Part shown: piece by piece, positions 8,886-12,424 of the stretch | Layout: each line of letters starts with the position of its first letter | How positions within the stretch are numbered: position 1 is the stretch's first letter | NCBI GenBank assembly: GCA_030151165.1 | Contig: JASLEM010000061.1 | Location: forward strand, 1 to 12,424 | Direction: 5' to 3' | Length of the DNA: 12,424 nt | From: Burkholderiaceae bacterium | GTDB lineage: Bacteria; Pseudomonadota; Gammaproteobacteria; Burkholderiales; Burkholderiaceae | Program-made: the position numbers and the translations under genes | Notes under the pieces: generated by a model | What the model was told of the DNA's origin: nothing | Database searches by the model: none | Seen by the model: only the letters and a program-made list of their open reading frames with translations

Positions 8886-10692
8886 CGAAACGCCCGTCGT
8901 CGTCCTCGCGCTCGAGGGACTCGACTGGACCCTGCTCCAGCAACTCGCCGATCGCGGCCTCGCACCGCACCTCGCGCAGCTGATCGAGGACGGGGCGTGG
9001 GCGCCGCTGGCGCTGTCGCCGGCGACCTGCCGCGAGACACTGTGGACGACGCTGGCCACGGGGCATTCGCCGCGGCGCCACGGCGTCCTCCACCCCCTCG
9101 AACGCGTCGACGGGACATTGTTCTGCCGGGCGGTCGACGCCCGGTCGATTCGCGTGCCGGCGGTCTGGCAACTCGCATGCGACGCGGGCCGCCACGTCGC
9201 CTGCATCGGATGGCCGCTGGCCGGCGGCCTGGCCGGGGAGCGGCTGCTGCGCATCGCGCCAGGCGCGGAGGTCGAGCCGGCATCGCCGACCGGCCCCTGG
9301 CCGCTCGACCCGGCCAGCGTCCACCCGCGATCCGCGCTGGCGACGGCGCGGGAGCTGCGCCTGCGCGCCGGCGAGTTGCCCGTTGGCGACCTGGGCTTCT
9401 TCCTGTCCGCGCTGTCGCGCGAGAGCCGGCGCCGCATCGACGCGCCCTTCGCGCAGGCCCTCGCGCGCGCGAGCACGCGTCACGCGTGGGGCACGCACGC
9501 GCTCGCGAACGCCGAGACGCACGAAGCCGCGTGGCCGCCGGTCGACCTGCTGGCCGTGCACCTGCCCCTCCTCGCCGAGGCCGACCAGCTCCTGTCGACG
9601 ATCCCCGACGACGCGGGTTGCCAGGCGACACGCGAGCGCCTTCACCAGTTCGTCGACCTGCTGGTGGGCCGGTACATGGCACTCGCCGGCCGCGGCGCGC
9701 GCTTCCTCGTGATCGGCCTGGGCGCGCCGGCGCGCACCACGCCCGACGCCTTCGTGCTCGCGTCGGGCCGCGGCATCGTCCGCGACCGGATGTTCGATCC
9801 GTTGCCTGGAAGCGAGGTCGCCGACCTGGTGCTCGCGCTGGCGGGCGCGGCAAGAAGTGGCCGCACCGAAGCGGCGGCCGTCGACGCGTTCTTCGAGGCG
9901 GACGCCGCGCCGCGTCGCCACGTCGACGCGCCACCACCACCGCGCGATGTCGTGCCGGCCGACTTCCCCGACGACCTCGCGAGCCTGCCGGGCGACGGCG
10001 ATCTCGCGGCCATGGCGTTCGCCCCGTCGACCGACTGGGCCGCATTCCGCGTGCTGGGCCGCGAAGTGCGCCAGCAGACGCTGGCCGCGCTCGCGCTCGC
10101 GGCGCAGGACGACGGCGAAGCGGACGAAGCGCTCGCCATCCTGCGCCTGCTGTGCGCCGAACCGGACGCGCCGCTGAGCGCCTACGTGGCGTTGGCGCGG
10201 CTGCTGGTGGCACGCCGCCTGAACGAGGAGTTCGACGCGGTCGTCGACGCGGGTCGGCGCGCGTTCGGCGAGGGCCCGCTGTCGGACGCCGCGGAGGCCG
10301 CGCGGCAGTTCATGCGTCGCGACTGGCCGGCGCTGGACACGGCGATCGACCAACTGCTGCGCCAGGGCAACCGCGTGTTCAACCTGCGCCTGCTGGCCGC
10401 CCGCTCGCACCAGGCGCGCGCCGCGCATCCGGCCGCGATCGCGTGGCTCGGCGCGGCGCTCGCCGACGAGCCGCGCAACGCCGACGCCTGGGAAGCGCTC
10501 GGCGACAGCCACGCCGCGCTCGGCAATGACGACGAGGCCGCGCGAGCCTACGGCCGCGCCGTCGGCCTGCGTCCCGGCGTGCGCGGCCTGCTGATGAAGC
10601 TGAGCGACGCGCACGGCCGGCGCGGCGATCGCCGCGCCGCGACGCAGGCGCTGCTGCGCGCGACGCTCGCACGCGACGCGGCCGCGCGCTGA
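8869..10692 (+). CDS. Alkaline-phosphatase-superfamily domain with TPRs, apparently degenerate
   Basis: The 607-aa product begins like type I phosphodiesterase/alkaline-phosphatase-superfamily proteins: VVVLALEGLDW (10-20), then WTTLATGHSPRRHGVLHP (59-76, family WTSxxTGxxPxxHGI), and later DAFVLASGRGI. The C-terminal part (from about 390) is helical with TPRs, the clearest at about 538-571 (DAWEALGDSHAALGNDDEAA). Aligned from memory, the catalytic positions are changed: the metal Asp of GxDG is Glu16, the Ser/Thr nucleophile is Arg55, the Asp and His of the middle metal site are Ala236 and Gln240, the SDHG motif reads IGLG (283-286), and the last His is Thr. This implies a non-catalytic domain. 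There is no signal peptide, so it is probably cytoplasmic. The ATG at 8869 overlaps the GNAT stop by 17 bp; the open frame upstream is a shadow. The gene is intact, 15 bp from a convergent neighbour. Confidence 0.8.
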   Translation: MRSPSDETPVVVLALEGLDWTLLQQLADRGLAPHLAQLIEDGAWAPLALSPATCRETLWTTLATGHSPRRHGVLHPLERVDGTLFCRAVDARSIRVPAVWQLACDAGRHVACIGWPLAGGLAGERLLRIAPGAEVEPASPTGPWPLDPASVHPRSALATARELRLRAGELPVGDLGFFLSALSRESRRRIDAPFAQALARASTRHAWGTHALANAETHEAAWPPVDLLAVHLPLLAEADQLLSTIPDDAGCQATRERLHQFVDLLVGRYMALAGRGARFLVIGLGAPARTTPDAFVLASGRGIVRDRMFDPLPGSEVADLVLALAGAARSGRTEAAAVDAFFEADAAPRRHVDAPPPPRDVVPADFPDDLASLPGDGDLAAMAFAPSTDWAAFRVLGREVRQQTLAALALAAQDDGEADEALAILRLLCAEPDAPLSAYVALARLLVARRLNEEFDAVVDAGRRAFGEGPLSDAAEAARQFMRRDWPALDTAIDQLLRQGNRVFNLRLLAARSHQARAAHPAAIAWLGAALADEPRNADAWEALGDSHAALGNDDEAARAYGRAVGLRPGVRGLLMKLSDAHGRRGDRRAATQALLRATLARDAAAR

Positions 10693-10707
10693 TCCCCGGC
10701 TCGCGCG

Positions 10708-10986
10708 CTACGGCGCGGGCTTGCAGCGGAAGTCGAGCTCGGCCGACGGCGGCTGGCCGGGCGCGGGCGACGGCGCGTCGAGCTTGATCACGTCGACGGT
10801 CGCATGACGCTCGCTGCAGAACGCGGCGGCCTGCGACATCGCCTTGTCCCGCTCCTGCGCGACCGGCGCGTTGACGTCGTTGCTGCGCACGGCCGTCATG
10901 TACGCGCCGTCGCCGATCGACGTGACGTTGGCGAGGACGGCGCAGCCACCGAGGGCGAGCGCCGAGGCGGCGACGAGAGATCTCAT
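10708..10986 (-). CDS. Small lipoprotein of unknown function
   Basis: The 92-aa product starts with a short signal sequence ending in a lipobox (LGGC, Cys15), so it is probably lipid-anchored in the envelope. The mature part has two further Cys (57 and 88) that could pair in the periplasm. Its plan, an Ala-rich helix ending in FCSER followed by a C-terminal strand LDFRC, is common among small uncharacterised proteobacterial lipoproteins. The ATG at 10986 lies 4 bp after the stop of the upstream gene, and AAGGA (11004-11000) sits within that gene's end, 13 bp upstream. The two are likely co-transcribed. Its stop faces the AP-TPR gene across 15 bp. I cannot assign a function. Confidence 0.78.
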   Translation of the reverse strand: MRSLVAASALALGGCAVLANVTSIGDGAYMTAVRSNDVNAPVAQERDKAMSQAAAFCSERHATVDVIKLDAPSPAPGQPPSAELDFRCKPAP

Positions 10987-10990
10987 GGGT

Positions 10991-11701
10991 TCAGCCCCGT
11001 CCTTGCTTGTCCCGATACCCTTTGCGGTACACACCGGGGCCGGACATGATGCGGTCGGCGACCGCGTTGTAGCCTTCGACGTGCTCGGGCGACATCGCCT
11101 CGAACACGAGCGCCGGCGCCTCGCGCGGCACCACGCAGCACTGCGCGATCGGGGTGCCGGCGGGCAGCACGCCGGCGAAATCGGCGTCGAGCCAGACGGC
11201 CGGGAAGTTGATGCCGACGTCGTTGAAGCGATCGGCGTCGACGAGGCCGGTGACGGTGCGGAACGGCAGGTCGTCGCGGTTCGCGGGGTGCGTGGCGAGC
11301 AGCGACCAGCCGTCCTCGAGCTCGATCGTCCAGAAGCTGTTGAACTTGATCGCGGCCTGCGCACCGTGGGCGAGCGGCGAGCCGGCGACCTGCTCGGGCA
11401 CGTGGAAGCTCAGCGGCGCGCGCGGGTGGCCCTGCACGGCGAGCGCGGGCAGCGGCCAGTGCCAGCTGAACTTCATGCCGGCCTCGACCGTCACGTCGCA
11501 CGGCAGCACGAGCATGACGCCGTGGGTCATCGCGTCGACGAACGGCGGGCATTGCTTGACCGTGCGGATCTCGCGCCCGTGCACGGGCGACGGCACGCGC
11601 GGCGCCATCGCGCGCAGCCAGTCGGGCAGCGCGGCGCGCGCCGGCACCGGGCGCGGCAGCAGGTCGATCAACGCGGGGTCGCAGCGGAAGGTGATCTTCA
11701 T
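10991..11701 (-). CDS. Conserved-looking protein of unknown function
   Basis: The 236-aa product has no signal peptide or membrane segment and is probably cytoplasmic. It has many Trp and Pro residues, including ALPDWLRAM (about 26-34), WHWPLPA (about 80) and FNSFWTIELEDGWSLLATHP (about 120-139), suggesting a compact beta-rich fold. The N-terminal pattern resembles, from memory, uncharacterised DUF6065-like proteins; I cannot confirm this. The ATG at 11701 is chosen; a TTG nine bases upstream would add three residues. No Shine-Dalgarno is visible, because the space before the ATG is the T-tract of a terminator hairpin. The lipoprotein gene follows at 4 bp. Codon use and length argue for a real gene. 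Confidence 0.75.
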   Translation of the reverse strand: MKITFRCDPALIDLLPRPVPARAALPDWLRAMAPRVPSPVHGREIRTVKQCPPFVDAMTHGVMLVLPCDVTVEAGMKFSWHWPLPALAVQGHPRAPLSFHVPEQVAGSPLAHGAQAAIKFNSFWTIELEDGWSLLATHPANRDDLPFRTVTGLVDADRFNDVGINFPAVWLDADFAGVLPAGTPIAQCCVVPREAPALVFEAMSPEHVEGYNAVADRIMSGPGVYRKGYRDKQGRG

Positions 11702-11708
11702 GAGGCGC

Positions 11709-11748
11709 AAAGAATAACGCCCCGCCGACTTCGAGGATCGGCGGGGCG
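11709..11748 (-). terminator. Rho-independent terminator of the ABC-transporter operon
   Basis: On the minus strand a perfect 11-bp stem (CGCCCCGCCGA pairing with TCGGCGGGGCG, 11748-11738 and 11728-11718) with a 9-nt loop is followed by TTATTCTTT. This is a classic intrinsic terminator for the solute-binding-protein transcript, about 180 bp past its stop. The next minus-strand ATG lies only 7 bp beyond the T-tract, so the hairpin may also act as an attenuator for that gene. Confidence 0.85.
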
Positions 11749-11852
11749 CGAAGTCCGTCGCGGAAGGTCGACACAGCCTCCCTGCATCGACACCGCGGCG
11801 AACGAGGAGCCCGGGCCACTCGCCGCAACCGGTAGCGGTGCGGCCCGGATTG

Positions 11853-11892
11853 GAGACAAGCGTCTCGCGAAAGGCGAACGCACGCCCTTCGC
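11853..11892 (-). other. Two adjacent hairpins in the 3' untranslated region
   Basis: GAGAC and GTCTC (11853-11857, 11862-11866) form a 5-bp stem with a 4-nt loop. Directly next to it GCGAAAGGCG and CGCCCTTCGC (11867-11876, 11883-11892) form a 10-bp stem with one mismatch and a 6-nt loop. They lie between the binding-protein stop and the terminator, where hairpins often protect a transcript from 3' exonucleases. The rest of the spacer (11749-11928) shows no ORF or promoter that I can support. Confidence 0.45.
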
Positions 11893-11928
11893 CGATGGGT
11901 CAACGGCGCGCCGCCGGCCCGTGCCCGC

Positions 11929-12424
11929 TTACCGGACCTTGCCGGCCTTCCAGGCGTTCAGCAGCGTGTCGTAGGCGATCGTCTCGCCTTGCGGCTTCTC
12001 GTTCGCCACCTTGGCCCACGGCGCTTCCTTGGTGCCGAGCCACTTCGACGGCGCGCTCTTCGGATTGAGCTTCGGCGCGCAGTGCGCCATGCCGGCGCGT
12101 TGCAGGCGGCCCATCACGTCGTCCATCTCGTTGGCCAGGTTGTCCATCGCCTGTTGAGGGGTCTTCTCGCCGGTGACCGCGACGGCGACGTTCTTCCACC
12201 AGAGCTGCGCGAGCTTCGGATAGTCGGGGACGTTGTTGCCGGTCGGCGTCCACGCGACGCGCGCGGGGCTGCGATAGAACTCGATCAGGCCGCCGTACTT
12301 GTTGGCGTTCTTGGTGAAGTAGTCGGCGTGGATGTCCGAGTCGCGGATGAACGTGAGGCCGGTGATCGACTTCTTCAGCGACACCGACTTCGACGTCACG
12401 AACTGCGCATACAGCCAGGCCGCG
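11929..12424 (-). CDS. ABC-transporter solute-binding protein, sugar/polyol type, N-terminus missing
   Basis: The visible C-terminal 164 residues belong to a periplasmic solute-binding protein of a carbohydrate-type ABC importer. The frame is open to the window end, reading AAWLYAQFVTSKSVSLKK, a stretch typical of the last third of these proteins where the final helix of the hinge region lies. It goes on through KLAQLWWKNVAVAVTGEKTP, a helical DDVMGRLQR segment and a GETIAYDTLLNAWKAGKVR end. These resemble glycerol-binding GlpV-type proteins from memory, so glycerol or another polyol is possible; a sugar is the alternative. Signal peptide and ligand pocket are outside the window. Permease and ATPase genes should lie upstream of it (beyond 12424). 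The terminator at 11709-11748 ends this unit. Confidence 0.85.
   Translation of the reverse strand, partial: AAWLYAQFVTSKSVSLKKSITGLTFIRDSDIHADYFTKNANKYGGLIEFYRSPARVAWTPTGNNVPDYPKLAQLWWKNVAVAVTGEKTPQQAMDNLANEMDDVMGRLQRAGMAHCAPKLNPKSAPSKWLGTKEAPWAKVANEKPQGETIAYDTLLNAWKAGKVR

Noticed and set aside
10684..10708. GCGCGC arms as a bidirectional terminator between the convergent genes
   Set aside because: The stem is only 6 bp of alternating GC with a 13-nt loop and no T-run on either strand; chance is likely in this base composition.

Overview
The window is a GC-rich (roughly 70 % by eye), gene-dense piece of a bacterial chromosome. The gene content points to an environmental betaproteobacterium, probably Burkholderiales: a PilU-type pilus ATPase next to dapE and prmB, a YheS-like ABC-F protein, a PEP-CTERM exosortase substrate and a sugar/polyol ABC-transporter binding protein. 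This placement is inferred from gene content and order; no rRNA or other direct marker is present. I saw no tRNA, rRNA, CRISPR array, insertion sequence or clear sign of recent gene transfer, and no stretch longer than 300 bases lacks a gene.

Region 1 (1-5003, + strand) is housekeeping. It holds the 3' part of pilU (twitching motility), dapE (lysine/diaminopimelate synthesis), prmB (glutamine methylation of ribosomal protein L3) and a YheS-like ABC-F ATPase. The spacings are 17 bp, an ATGA overlap and 4 bp, so dapE-prmB-ABC-F looks like one transcription unit.

Region 2 (5004-7026, + strand) has a 119-bp spacer carrying three tandem copies of an octamer, then a CPA2-type cation:proton antiporter and a small TPR protein.

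Region 3 (7027-10692, + strand) is the most interesting part. A 268-bp regulatory spacer holds three consecutive perfect palindromes, one of them an 18-bp operator-like site, plus a possible promoter and a leader hairpin. It is followed by three overlapping genes: a PEP-CTERM surface/secreted protein, a double GNAT acetyltransferase-like protein, and a 607-aa protein joining an alkaline-phosphatase-superfamily domain to TPRs. In that domain nearly all the expected metal-binding and nucleophile residues appear replaced, which suggests a pseudoenzyme. The overlaps of 8 and 17 bp imply translational coupling and a shared job. I suggest this trio as the candidate undescribed system.

Region 4 (10708-12424, - strand) converges on region 3. 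Read in its own direction it starts with the C-terminal part of an ABC-transporter solute-binding protein (cut by the window end). Next come a spacer with two adjacent hairpins and a strong Rho-independent terminator, then an unrecognised 236-aa protein whose ATG lies only 7 bp past the terminator's T-tract, and last a small lipoprotein 4 bp downstream.
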